Positions 16,550-24,134 of a stretch of 64,000 bases of DNA are shown piece after piece (position 1 is the stretch's first letter; the number at the start of each line of letters is the position of its first letter). The notes beneath the pieces are model-generated. The model searched no databases. It worked only from the letters and a program-made list of their open reading frames with translations, and was not told the origin of the DNA. Location: NCBI RefSeq assembly GCF_000175575.2, contig NZ_CP005986.1, positions 937,549 through 1,001,548 on the forward strand, written 5' to 3'. This stretch comes from Acidithiobacillus caldus ATCC 51756 (GTDB lineage Bacteria; Pseudomonadota; Gammaproteobacteria; Acidithiobacillales; Acidithiobacillaceae). The translations under genes were made by a program, and so were the position numbers.

Positions 16550-16577
16550 GTCTCTGGAGAGGGCTCGAATCCAGGAC

Positions 16578-17192
16578 TCAGGGACGCAAGGAGCCCAGGT
16601 ACAGGCGGAGCTGCCCAAGGCAGCGCCGGTACGCATCCACCGACTGGGCATTTTTGCCAAGACCGACGCAACCCTCGACTCCGGCAACGATGAACAGGGC
16701 CGCCTCAGCGGCGACGACATCGCCACGCACGTGACCCGCCTCCTGACCGCGTGCCAGGGCTTGGGCAAGCACCTCCGTCCAGCGCTCGAGGATCACCTGC
16801 AGGGCTTGGCGAAATTGCTCGTCCAGCGGGCTCATTTCTTGAATCAGGTTGTTGAGGGGGCAGCCGTAGCGCAAAACCCGTTCGTCCGCGCTGGCGATCT
16901 TGTCGCAGAGGATTTTGTCCAGTTGCTCCAGAGGGTCATCGCCCTCGCTGAGGGGCGCAAACCAGCGTCTTGCCAGATCGGGAGCGATTACGTCGTGCAC
17001 CACCGCAAGGCCAAGTTCCTGCTTGGTGCCGAAGTGGTGGTACAGCGCGCCCTTGCTCACAGAGGTCTTGGCCAGGATGCGCTCCAGACTTGCCGCCTGA
17101 AAGCCGCATTCCAGTATCTCAGCGTAGGCTGCTGCGAGCAGGTCGTTGCGCGTCTGCTCCGGATTACGAGATTTTCTCAGTGTGTCCACCAT
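16578..17192 (-). CDS. TetR-family repressor (NemR/AcrR-like)
   Basis: 204 residues from ATG 17192. The N-terminal TetR helix-turn-helix spans about residues 12-58 (LLAAAYAEILECGFQAASLE, then SKGALYHHFGTKQEL). The C-terminal ligand domain contains the family motif GCPLNNLIQEMSP and several cysteines. It is divergent from nothing but sits head-to-tail upstream of the hydrolase/OYE operon (the operon starts 98 bp beyond its stop). It very probably represses that operon, its own gene and the efflux pump at 2824. There is no ribosome site: the promoter -10 lies only 9 bp before the ATG, so the mRNA should be leaderless or nearly so. Confidence 0.85.
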   Translation of the reverse strand: MVDTLRKSRNPEQTRNDLLAAAYAEILECGFQAASLERILAKTSVSKGALYHHFGTKQELGLAVVHDVIAPDLARRWFAPLSEGDDPLEQLDKILCDKIASADERVLRYGCPLNNLIQEMSPLDEQFRQALQVILERWTEVLAQALARGQEAGHVRGDVVAAEAALFIVAGVEGCVGLGKNAQSVDAYRRCLGQLRLYLGSLRP

Positions 17193-17201
17193 GGTCTGAT
17201 C

Positions 17202-17230
17202 AAAATACCGACCAATCGGTATTTCGTCAA
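17202..17230 (-). promoter_or_regulatory. tetR promoter with autoregulatory operator
   Basis: Minus strand: TTGACG (17230-17225), 17-bp spacer, TATTTT (17207-17202). A perfect 8-bp inverted repeat, AAATACCG-N6-CGGTATTT (17203-17224), covers the spacer and most of the -10. The predicted transcription start falls about 3 nt before the ATG at 17192. Confidence 0.75.
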
Positions 17231-18273
17231 GACCTTGTATGCGTCCACCACCTTTGGCACTGGGGCTGATGTTGCAGGAGGAAGGATAGCGGTGGTTGTT
17301 GGCCGAGTCGATGGTGTGGTCGTTCGGCGTTGTAGAAGACGAGCCACTCGGCGAGTTTTTGGTTGAAGCGGGCGAGGTCGGTGAAGAGCAGGTCTTCGTG
17401 GTAGTCGACGAAGGATTCCTGGATGGTGCGATTGAAGCGTTCGGCATGGGCATTCATTTTTGGGGTCTTGGGGTAGGTATACCAACGGGCGATCTGCTGT
17501 TCCGTGAGGGTTTGGGCGAAGCCCGCCTCAAACTCGGAGCCGTTGTCGGAGAGCAGCACCTGGGGCTTTTGCGGGAGCAGATCCAGGACGGCGGCGAGGG
17601 CCGCCTGGGTGTGGCGTGTGGCTTTGCTGGGTAAAGCGACGGCCAAGGCAAAGGCGCTGGCTGGATCGATGAAGGTGACGAGGTAGCGTTTCAGCCCGTC
17701 GCGAACCCGCTCGATAGTGTCCACCGCCAGGCACTGCAAGGCAGTGGTGGCCACCCCCTTGGGCTTGCGCGGCTTGCGAGAACGCCGCACAGGCTTGGGG
17801 CGACCACGGGCATCGAGGCGCGCGGGGCTGTGGCGCATTTTATCCGGTGCACGGGCGATGATTCTGCCGAGGGTGGACACCGATGGCAGCGCGATACCCT
17901 TCTCCGCACACCAGGGGCGCAGCAGGACGTGCAGCTTGTCCTTGCCGAGATTGGGGTGAAGGGTACGTAGCCGCCGAATTTCCGCTACCAGCCTGGGGTC
18001 GGTCTTGGGGCTGCGTCGGCGTTTGGGCGCGCTGGACTGGCTGGCCAGGGCGGCGGGATTGCCGCCTTCGGCCTTCAAGGCCGCTCGCCACCGATAGAGC
18101 GTCCTTCGGGACACCCCAAAGGCATCGCAGGCGGCCACCAAACCGTGTTTGTCCCAGAACTGTACAATTCTGAGTCGCTCTTGCGCATCTTTCGGAGTCA
18201 TCTCCCAACGATGCCCCAAGCCCGCTACCCGGTAAAACCCTCGGATCCGGTACCCGACATGTTGAACCTGCAT
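17227..18273 (-). CDS. IS481/IS3-type transposase (DDE integrase fold)
   Basis: 348 residues from ATG 18273 with GGGAGGAG upstream. An N-terminal helix-turn-helix (RRTLYRWRAALKAEG) is followed by the retroviral integrase core. Catalytic acidic residues are in CLAVDTIE, LLSDNGSEF and MNAHAERFNRTIQE (D, D, E). The single-frame layout without a programmed frameshift fits IS481 better than IS3. The reading frame runs through the left terminal repeat and borrows its stop codon from flanking DNA at 17227-17229, about 7 bp outside the element. This suggests the native C-terminus may differ slightly. Confidence 0.88.
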   Translation of the reverse strand: MQVQHVGYRIRGFYRVAGLGHRWEMTPKDAQERLRIVQFWDKHGLVAACDAFGVSRRTLYRWRAALKAEGGNPAALASQSSAPKRRRSPKTDPRLVAEIRRLRTLHPNLGKDKLHVLLRPWCAEKGIALPSVSTLGRIIARAPDKMRHSPARLDARGRPKPVRRSRKPRKPKGVATTALQCLAVDTIERVRDGLKRYLVTFIDPASAFALAVALPSKATRHTQAALAAVLDLLPQKPQVLLSDNGSEFEAGFAQTLTEQQIARWYTYPKTPKMNAHAERFNRTIQESFVDYHEDLLFTDLARFNQKLAEWLVFYNAERPHHRLGQQPPLSFLLQHQPQCQRWWTHTRS

Positions 18274-18322
18274 GGCACTCCTCCCTCGCCAAAGAAGTGC
18301 CAAAGGTTTGTGAACTTATGCA
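17236..18322 (-). mobile_element. IS481-family insertion sequence
   Basis: About 1087 bp bounded by imperfect inverted repeats of 26-27 bp. The left end begins TGTATGCG and the right end (reverse complement) TGCATAAG, and both reach the shared block ACCTTTGGCACT. No clear target duplication is visible. The left end lies 5 bp from the -35 of the tetR promoter, so insertion has replaced everything upstream of that promoter. Confidence 0.8.
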
Positions 18323-18382
18323 CGCCTGCGCGGAGATCTGTTCCTACCGCTCCGCTGTTCGCAGAGGCGAGCATCCGGATAC

Positions 18383-18535
18383 GTGGACGATTTCCGTCGG
18401 AGTGGTGCTTACGCCCTGAGCCTTCGTTCTCCCAACAGTCTGGACCGGGAGGAGGGATATCGGCTACCGACGCGGGAACTCGGGCGTGACATTTGGGTCT
18501 GTGCCTTTGAAGAGGCGCGGGAGCCGACACCGTGA
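18383..18535 (+). CDS. Possible small ORF or 3' remnant upstream of the 43-aa membrane protein
   Basis: A 50-codon frame (GTG 18383) encoding a charged, Arg/Glu-rich peptide ending AFEEAREPTP. The open frame continues upstream to the IS481 right end. It could therefore be the 3' end of a gene truncated by the insertion rather than a complete small gene. Its stop overlaps the start of the next small gene by 4 bp (GTGA), which argues for genuine coding. No family recognised. Confidence 0.35.
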   Translation: MDDFRRSGAYALSLRSPNSLDREEGYRLPTRELGRDIWVCAFEEAREPTP

Positions 18536-18663
18536 GCGATAAAGAGCAATCACCCCAGAGCGAGTACGTGCAGGCACGCAGAATTCTCGGCGTCGCCCTG
18601 ATCAGCGGTGCCGTCACCATCGGCAGCGCGCTATTGCTGTTATTGCTGTGGTGGCTGCGCTGA
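18532..18663 (+). CDS. Small single-pass membrane protein (43 aa)
   Basis: GTG 18532 with GGGAG 8 nt upstream. Hydrophilic N-terminus (about residues 1-16), then one strongly hydrophobic helix from about residue 18 to 40 ending WWLR. This is the layout of small subunits or regulators of membrane complexes (CydX-like size and topology), but no sequence match is claimed. Coupled to the preceding frame by a 4-bp overlap. Confidence 0.5.
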   Translation: MSDKEQSPQSEYVQARRILGVALISGAVTIGSALLLLLLWWLR

Positions 18664-18823
18664 TCGTCGCCAAGGCTACCCTATTCAACGCATCCCAACC
18701 CCCGTTTTTTGCGTATTAACAATGACCTCTTATTAAGAACTGGATCCAGGCGTCTTCCAACGCTTGCAAAAAATGCGTGTGGCCACCGTCCATAGTCGCT
18801 GGAGTGTGTTCAGGAGGTGAGCT

Positions 18824-19405
18824 GTGGCTGCGGAACGCGGTGGCGGTGTGCGTTTGCTGCGATACAGGGCTAGCGTGTTGTGGTTGGCGCTGCTCTTGTT
18901 GGCCTTTTCGGCGCAGGCTCTGGGGGTAGACGAGGGGAATCTGCAGGTTGAGGTACAGCGGGTTGCCGATGGCTTCGCGGTATATGCGGTATTCCCGGTA
19001 GCGGTGACGCCAGCTCGAGCCTTTGCGGTGATGACGGATTACGGGCATATGGCGCAGTTCATCCCGCAGATGCACAAAAGCCAGGTGCTGTGGCGTGACG
19101 GAGCGCACGAGTCGGTACTCCAGGAAGGGTCCATCAAACTCCTGTGGTTACGTATCCCCACCTTTGTGGTGATGTCCGTGCATCGGCTGTCGGATCGAGC
19201 GGTGCGCTTTCACAGTACCGGAGGGAGCATGGCGATCCGCGGGCAGGCCGAGGTCCGCGCGTCGGCCGACGGCAGCGTGGTGGAGTATCGCGCCACACTG
19301 GAACCCCAGACCCTGGTGCCCATGGGTCTTGCCCAGAATCTCGTGGCTCGCTACATCCGCGGGCAGATGGAGGCCTTACGCGCGGAAATGCTGCGGTTTG
19401 GGTGA
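18824..19405 (+). CDS. Exported SRPBCC/START-like domain protein
   Basis: 193 residues from GTG 18824, chosen for the AGGAGGTGAGCT ribosome site. The signal peptide (hydrophobic residues 17-30, SAQA cleavage) suggests a periplasmic location. The mature part has the helix-grip pattern of polyketide cyclase/coenzyme Q-binding proteins (VTPARAFAVMTDYGHMAQFIPQM, later VEYRATLEP and the C-terminal helix). It likely binds a hydrophobic ligand; which one is unknown. Followed after 95 bp by the exported truncated haemoglobin. Confidence 0.7.
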   Translation: MAAERGGGVRLLRYRASVLWLALLLLAFSAQALGVDEGNLQVEVQRVADGFAVYAVFPVAVTPARAFAVMTDYGHMAQFIPQMHKSQVLWRDGAHESVLQEGSIKLLWLRIPTFVVMSVHRLSDRAVRFHSTGGSMAIRGQAEVRASADGSVVEYRATLEPQTLVPMGLAQNLVARYIRGQMEALRAEMLRFG

Positions 19406-19500
19406 CGGGCGCCTACATCCAAAAGTCTGCCGCTGTCGTAGTGTGGGTGGGCAGCATGCGATTGCCCACGTTTCCTTCCTTCCTGATCGTGGAGTGTGTT

Positions 19501-20019
19501 ATGTCGAAAGAGAGTCGTTATCCTAACTTGAAGCCGTATCTCGCTTTTGCTGTTGCCTCGGTCTTTGCCCTGAATGTCGGCGTTGCCGCTGCGGCGGACA
19601 GCCACGCCACCCCCGAGTCCATCCAGAAAGCCGACATCAAACTGCCCATAAAGAACTACATCGCTGAATTCGGCGGCGTGGAAGGAGTCAAGGCCCTCAT
19701 CGATACCTTCGTGAGCAAGGTGGCCGCCGATCCGCATATCAATGTCTACTTTGCCAAGACCAATATTCCGCACCTCAAGTACGAGCTGACCCAGCAGGTC
19801 TGTGAGATTGTGGGCGGCCCCTGCACCTACACGGGGCAGAGCATGGATCAGTCGCATCGCGGTTTGCAGGTTACCACGGCCGCCTTCAACTATCTCGCGC
19901 AGGATATGATCGACGCGATGGACGAGCGAGGTATCCCCATCGCCGCCCAGAACTACCTGCTGCGGCAGTTGGCTGCCATGGAGCCCCAGATCGTCACGGC
20001 CAAAGGGCCTTTGGGCTAA
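19501..20019 (+). CDS. Exported group 1 truncated haemoglobin-like protein
   Basis: 172 residues from ATG 19501. An unusual N-terminal extension with a hydrophobic signal sequence (about residues 12-32, ending AAAA-D) precedes a trHb domain. That domain has the usual FGGVEGVKALIDTFVSKVAADPHINVYFA opening and the QSHRGLQVTTAAFNYL segment containing the expected proximal haem His. Typical trHbs are cytosolic and about 120-130 residues; export would place it in the periplasm, for NO, O2 or redox handling. Two cysteines (VCEIVGGPC) lie before the proximal region. Probably its own transcription unit, with the SRPBCC gene upstream. Confidence 0.82.
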   Translation: MSKESRYPNLKPYLAFAVASVFALNVGVAAAADSHATPESIQKADIKLPIKNYIAEFGGVEGVKALIDTFVSKVAADPHINVYFAKTNIPHLKYELTQQVCEIVGGPCTYTGQSMDQSHRGLQVTTAAFNYLAQDMIDAMDERGIPIAAQNYLLRQLAAMEPQIVTAKGPLG

Positions 20020-20112
20020 GACGTCGCGCCGTTACGGTAGCGGCGGGTGACAGGGAATCCGGCTGTCCCTATCCTAGGGGCGCCCCTGTCCCTGTCGCCA
20101 TGCGAGGATTCC

Positions 20113-20850
20113 ATGACCGATGTTCTGGCCTTACTGCAGTCTCACCGATCTATCCGCCGTTTCCGGCCCGACCCACTTCCCGATGGTCTGCTGGAGACCA
20201 TCGTCCGTTGTGGTCAGCAGGCTGCGAGTTCCAGCAATATCCAGGCCTACCGCATCATCAACGTCACCGACGCCAGCCTGCGCGATACCCTGGCTGAGCT
20301 TGCGGGGCAACAGGAGTACGTGCGCCTTGCGCCGGTTTTTCTGGTGTTCTGTGCGGATCTGCGCCGGGCCCAGAAGGTCTGCGATCGCATCGGCCCGCCC
20401 TTCGTCCCCGGAATGACGGAGCACTTCATCATTGCTACCGTCGATACGGCGCTGTGCGGACAGAACTGCGTCGTTGCCGCAGAGTCCCAGGGACTCGGCT
20501 GTTGCTATATCGGCGCGGTTCGTAATCATCCGGCGGAAATCTCCGCACTGCTGGCGCTGCCGGAGCAGGTGTATCCCCTTTTTGGTTTGTGCATCGGTTA
20601 TCCCGACCAGACCGTGGAGGTCAAGCCGAGATTGCCCCTGGGCGCGGTACTCCAGGAAAATCGCTACAGCGAGGAGCACGACGCGGAGCTCATCGCCGAG
20701 TACGATGCGACCATGCAGGCCTACTATGGATCGCGCTCGGACCACCGCAAGGACAGCAGCTGGAGTCGCGAGATTGCGGCACTCGCCGGTCGCGAGGCGC
20801 GCCCACACATGGCTGCCTTCTTGAAGGAGCGTGGATTCCTGCTGCGATGA
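20113..20850 (+). CDS. Flavin-dependent nitroreductase (NfsA/FRP type)
   Basis: 245 residues from ATG 20113 (GAGGATTCC upstream). Nitroreductase fold with FMN-binding HRSIRRF near the N-terminus, QAASSSNIQAYR, and the later GLGCCYIGAVRN and GLCIGYPDQ motifs of the NfsA group. It uses NADPH to reduce nitroaromatics, quinones or flavins in the cytoplasm. The next gene, a lipoprotein esterase, starts 9 bp later, so both are likely cotranscribed. Confidence 0.85.
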   Translation: MTDVLALLQSHRSIRRFRPDPLPDGLLETIVRCGQQAASSSNIQAYRIINVTDASLRDTLAELAGQQEYVRLAPVFLVFCADLRRAQKVCDRIGPPFVPGMTEHFIIATVDTALCGQNCVVAAESQGLGCCYIGAVRNHPAEISALLALPEQVYPLFGLCIGYPDQTVEVKPRLPLGAVLQENRYSEEHDAELIAEYDATMQAYYGSRSDHRKDSSWSREIAALAGREARPHMAAFLKERGFLLR

Positions 20851-20859
20851 TACCACCTC

Positions 20860-21822
20860 ATGGATGAATCGCCGGTCTTTCGGCGAAGACGGCGCTGGTG
20901 GCCGCCGCTGTTTTCTGTTTATGCGTTGCTCCTCGCGGCGTGCTCGCCCGTGGGTGCCCTCAACGCACTGACGCCGCAGCGGAGTTTCGTTCTCGATGCG
21001 GCGGTGGCCTATGGTTCGGGTGAGCGGGAGCGACTGGACATCTACCAGCCAAGTGGCCCCGCCATGGCCGGTGAGCCCGTGGTGGTTTTTCTGTATGGTG
21101 GCTCCTGGAACAGCGGCCGGCGCGAGGAGTACCGTTTCCTGGGCGAAGCCCTGGCGTCCGCAGGTGTGCTCACGGTAATCCCCGATTACCGCCTCTACCC
21201 CGAGGTGACCTATCCGAGCTTTCTCGAAGATAATGCGCGGGCCGTAGCCTGGGTGTTCCAGCACATCCACCGTTACGGGGGAAATCCGCAGAACGTCTTT
21301 CTCATGGGCCACAGTGCCGGTGCTTACAATGCCGCTATGCTGGCCTTGGACCCGCGCTGGCTCGGCGCGCGTGGACTATCTCCCGCCAGCTTGCGCGGCT
21401 GGATTGGTCTTGCCGGTCCTTACGATTTCTACCCCATCACCTATCGGAATGTCCGCCCGATTTTCCACCACCCGGACTATCCCGCCCGCAGTCAGCCCGT
21501 GGACTTTGTCGGCGACGACTCGCAGGTCCCCGTCTTCCTCGGCGCTGCCCGCCACGATCACCTGGTAGACCCAAAGCGCAATACCGAGGGTCTTGCCACC
21601 CTTTTGCGAGGGGCGGGGACTCCGGGGGTGGAGCGTATCTACACCGGGGTGGGGCACCAAACCCTCATCGGCGCTTTTGCCCGAACCCTGCGCTGGATGG
21701 CCCCGGTGCGTCAGGATGTGCTGCGGTTCATCGCCCAGGAGTCGCAGTCGTCTGGGGTCCGGACGGCGACAGCAGCTGCGCCAGTGGCATCCAGGTCCCG
21801 CGATTCCGGCTCAGGGCGTTGA
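20860..21822 (+). CDS. Lipoprotein alpha/beta-hydrolase (esterase)
   Basis: 320 residues. Basic N-terminus, hydrophobic helix and a lipobox-like LAAC (Cys near residue 28) indicate a lipoprotein or membrane-tethered enzyme. The hydrolase core shows FLYGGSWNSGRREEYRFLG (oxyanion region), the nucleophile elbow GHSAG, Asp in AARHDHLVDP and His in GVGHQTL, which together resemble HSL/BD-FAE-type carboxylesterases. The last 32 codons overlap the convergent exonuclease/GIY-YIG gene by 95 bp, so the C-terminal tail may be dispensable. Substrate unknown. Confidence 0.78.
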   Translation: MDESPVFRRRRRWWPPLFSVYALLLAACSPVGALNALTPQRSFVLDAAVAYGSGERERLDIYQPSGPAMAGEPVVVFLYGGSWNSGRREEYRFLGEALASAGVLTVIPDYRLYPEVTYPSFLEDNARAVAWVFQHIHRYGGNPQNVFLMGHSAGAYNAAMLALDPRWLGARGLSPASLRGWIGLAGPYDFYPITYRNVRPIFHHPDYPARSQPVDFVGDDSQVPVFLGAARHDHLVDPKRNTEGLATLLRGAGTPGVERIYTGVGHQTLIGAFARTLRWMAPVRQDVLRFIAQESQSSGVRTATAAAPVASRSRDSGSGR

Positions 21823-23242
21823 AGCAGATACGGTAGATATCCATGTCGAACTCGCCCTCGCGCCTCTCCCAAAGGGTTGCCAGATCCGCGGGGTCGGCAC
21901 GGTAACCGCAATGGATCCACTGCCAGAGTAGGTGGTAAAGGCGTTGTCCACCTCCCTCCTCCACCAGGACCATGGGGCCATCCCATGGCCAATGCTCGAT
22001 GCGCAGATGGCGCAGGGCCGCAGACAGACGCAGGTCGTGGAGCAGGCGGCTCTCCGCGCCACAGCAGGCCCCCCGGCACTGCTTGAGCTGGTGGGCGAAG
22101 CAAGGCCCGCTCGTGGGTTTTTCCAGTCCCAGGGCCTTCAGGCATAGGCCGTGGCGCCGAGCCAGGCGGCGCAGACTCTGGCGCGCCCGGTAGGCGTTGG
22201 CAAAACTGCCGTAGAGTTCGCCACCATCGCAATCGCGGAGGGGGACGATCCGCGGCGAACCACGTTCGATACCCTCCCAGGCGATGGTGAAGAGGTTTTC
22301 CCGCCGACGCAGGCGGCGATTGAGGATGGGCTGCCGTTCCTTGATGAGGCGCGCCTCCAACAGCAGGGCCGAGAGTTCCGTCGGCGTCTCGATCCACTCC
22401 AGACGTCGGATCTGCTGCACGAGACGCATTTCCCGCTGCTGGCTAGTAGCCGCATAGAAGTGATCCCAGACCCGTTCACGCAGACGGATACTCTTGCCCA
22501 CGTAGAGCAGGCTGTCGGCCTCGTCGTAGCAGAGGTAGACGCCAGGGCGGTCGGGCAGGGCATCCAGCGTTTGCGCATCGAGACTGCCGGGCAGGGCTGG
22601 GCGTTGCCACTGCTGGCGACAGGCCTCGAGGAGCCGCGCGGGTTGTTCCGAATAGAGCCGGGCCAGAAAAATCGCCACAGTGCGGGCATCGGTCAGGGCC
22701 CGGTGGCGCCCAGCGCTGTGCAGTTGCAGACGCTCGATGATGGCATCCAAACCGTGGCGCTTTTCGTCGGGAAAGAGGCTACGCGAAAGCCGAAGGGTGC
22801 AGAGGACATCCGCGGTGAAGACCTGTCCCAGACGACGCCATTCCTGACGCAGGAAAGCGAGATCGGTGCGGGCGTCGTGGGCGATAAGCAACCGACCCGC
22901 AAGCTTTTCCCGCAGAGGCTCGGCTACCTGCGCGAAGGTCGGCGCATGGGCGAGGTCGGCTGGGTCGATGCCCGTCAGCGTCGATATCGCGGGGCTGAGG
23001 CGTATTTCTGGGTTGATCAGAGTGGACCAGACCTCGGGTTCACCGGCCGGCGCCACGAGGATTATGCCCACCTCGATGATGCGGTCGCGCTCCAGGTGAC
23101 CGCCGGTATTCTCGAGATCGATGAAGGCGAGGGTGGTGTCGAGTTCTTGCGCCAAATCCCTCAGTGCCGTCGCGGTCGCGCTTGAGAGCGGTGAGGGCAG
23201 GGTGCCCTCGGCAACGGAGTTACTGGCGTGCTGCCCAGGCAT
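21728..23242 (-). CDS. DnaQ-like 3'-5' exonuclease fused to GIY-YIG (UvrC/Cho-like) endonuclease
   Basis: 504 residues in two modules. Residues 37-195 form a DEDDh exonuclease: D42/E44 in IDLENTG, the D123-D127 region, and H180/D185 in GRHRALTDA. Residues 230-310 form a GIY-YIG nuclease (GVYLCYD, YVGKSIRLRERV, E297), followed by a UvrC-like C-terminal region with Cys-rich GPCFAHQLKQCRGACCG. The fusion is known in proteobacteria and is thought to act in DNA repair as an alternative to UvrC/Cho. The start overlaps the DUF2237 gene by 23 bp and has no good ribosome site, so translation may depend on coupling. Confidence 0.85.
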   Translation of the reverse strand: MPGQHASNSVAEGTLPSPLSSATATALRDLAQELDTTLAFIDLENTGGHLERDRIIEVGIILVAPAGEPEVWSTLINPEIRLSPAISTLTGIDPADLAHAPTFAQVAEPLREKLAGRLLIAHDARTDLAFLRQEWRRLGQVFTADVLCTLRLSRSLFPDEKRHGLDAIIERLQLHSAGRHRALTDARTVAIFLARLYSEQPARLLEACRQQWQRPALPGSLDAQTLDALPDRPGVYLCYDEADSLLYVGKSIRLRERVWDHFYAATSQQREMRLVQQIRRLEWIETPTELSALLLEARLIKERQPILNRRLRRRENLFTIAWEGIERGSPRIVPLRDCDGGELYGSFANAYRARQSLRRLARRHGLCLKALGLEKPTSGPCFAHQLKQCRGACCGAESRLLHDLRLSAALRHLRIEHWPWDGPMVLVEEGGGQRLYHLLWQWIHCGYRADPADLATLWERREGEFDMDIYRICFNALSRNRGTWMPLAQLLSPSGPQTTATPGR

Positions 23243-23588
23243 GGGCGAGCAGGTCGTCGCGATTCAGTACCTTCAGACAAACGGCATCCGTCGCCTCCAG
23301 CACGACGGGAGGGGCGCAGCCCGCCAGGAGGGCTTCCTTCCAGCGCAGGGCGCACAGACACCAGTGGTCGCCCGGTTGCAGGCCCGGGAAGTCCCACTGT
23401 GGCCGGGGTGTGATGAGGTCGTTGCCGCGGTCTCGAGAAAAGGTCAGGAATGCCTCGGTGACTACGGCACAGACGCCGTGCATACCGCCGTCCTCGCGCC
23501 CGGCGCGGCAAAAACCATCGCGGTAGAAGCCAGTCTTCGGCGCAAAACCGCAGGCGAGCAGGGCGGTGCCCAGAACATTCTCGCTCAT
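23220..23588 (-). CDS. DUF2237 family protein
   Basis: 122 residues from ATG 23588. Near full-length match to the DUF2237 pattern: NVLGTALLACG, TGFYRDGFC, HGVCAVVTEAFLTFSRDRGND, PGLQPGDHWCLCALRWKEAL and APPVVLEATD, with conserved cysteines that could bind a metal. Cytoplasmic, function unknown. Translationally coupled to the upstream small membrane protein (ATGA overlap) and overlapping the downstream nuclease gene, so the three form an operon. Confidence 0.85.
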   Translation of the reverse strand: MSENVLGTALLACGFAPKTGFYRDGFCRAGREDGGMHGVCAVVTEAFLTFSRDRGNDLITPRPQWDFPGLQPGDHWCLCALRWKEALLAGCAPPVVLEATDAVCLKVLNRDDLLAHAWAARQ

Positions 23589-23815
23589 GGTCGTGGCCGC
23601 CAAAGACTACGGAGGATGAGCACGGCGGCCCCCAAGGCGAGAATGGGGGCTCCACGGATCTCCCAGTCGGTCTTGTTGATCATGAAACTGCTGCGCGGAT
23701 ACGGAAACATCCCGGAACCCTGCAGAAAAAAGAGCAGACCGGCAAATATCAGAAAGAGACCGAGGAGCAACAGGAGGGCACGAAGGAATTTCTTCACGGG
23801 GTCAGGCACTCCCAT
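23585..23815 (-). CDS. Small two-helix membrane protein (76 aa)
   Basis: Two hydrophobic segments (about residues 10-31 and 53-70) separated by a short polar loop with MINKTDWEIRGAP, a pattern seen in small inner-membrane proteins of unknown function. The start is uncertain, since in-frame GTG codons exist just downstream and no ribosome site is clear. First gene of the DUF2237/nuclease operon. Confidence 0.5.
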   Translation of the reverse strand: MGVPDPVKKFLRALLLLLGLFLIFAGLLFFLQGSGMFPYPRSSFMINKTDWEIRGAPILALGAAVLILRSLWRPRP

Positions 23816-23913
23816 CGGACGACGGAAAGCTCCAGCCTAACCCCAAGACGCATCGGGCTCAAGGGCTGGCGCGGGCCGCAGCAGCACCACCAGGCACGAC
23901 GCCACAGCGCCCG

Positions 23914-24123
23914 TCAATGTCCGCGCACATCCTCCGGCCCGATCCACTCATAACGCATCGTAACCGAGTGGGCTTGCTGCGCCTGCGGCAGCAGTTTCAG
24001 CAGCTCCGCACCGCCGGCGCCAACGAGGGCAGCATTTTCCCGCAGATCGGCGGCGATGGCCTCGGCTTCTTCCACACTGAGTTCCAGCACGACGGAGGAT
24101 TTTTTCTCTTCCAGAATTTTCAT
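23914..24123 (-). CDS. Small conserved-looking hypothetical protein (69 aa)
   Basis: ATG 24123 behind GAGGAGTACGAGC. Begins KILEEKKSSVVLELSVEEAE, a beta-strand followed by an acidic helix, with a C-terminal strand HSVTMRYEWIGP. No Cys and no membrane segment. Same opening architecture (charged strand, then helix) as the neighbouring 64-residue protein, 11 bp upstream. No family recognised. Confidence 0.55.
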   Translation of the reverse strand: MKILEEKKSSVVLELSVEEAEAIAADLRENAALVGAGGAELLKLLPQAQQAHSVTMRYEWIGPEDVRGH

Positions 24124-24134
24124 GCTCGTACTCC

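Noticed and set aside
20047-20097. Inverted GACAGGGA / TCCCTGTC repeat after the truncated haemoglobin gene as a terminator
   Set aside because: Loop of about 35 nt and no T-run; not convincing.
20131-21312. 393-codon minus-strand frame opposite the nitroreductase and esterase
   Set aside because: Spans two real plus-strand genes and has no recognisable domain.
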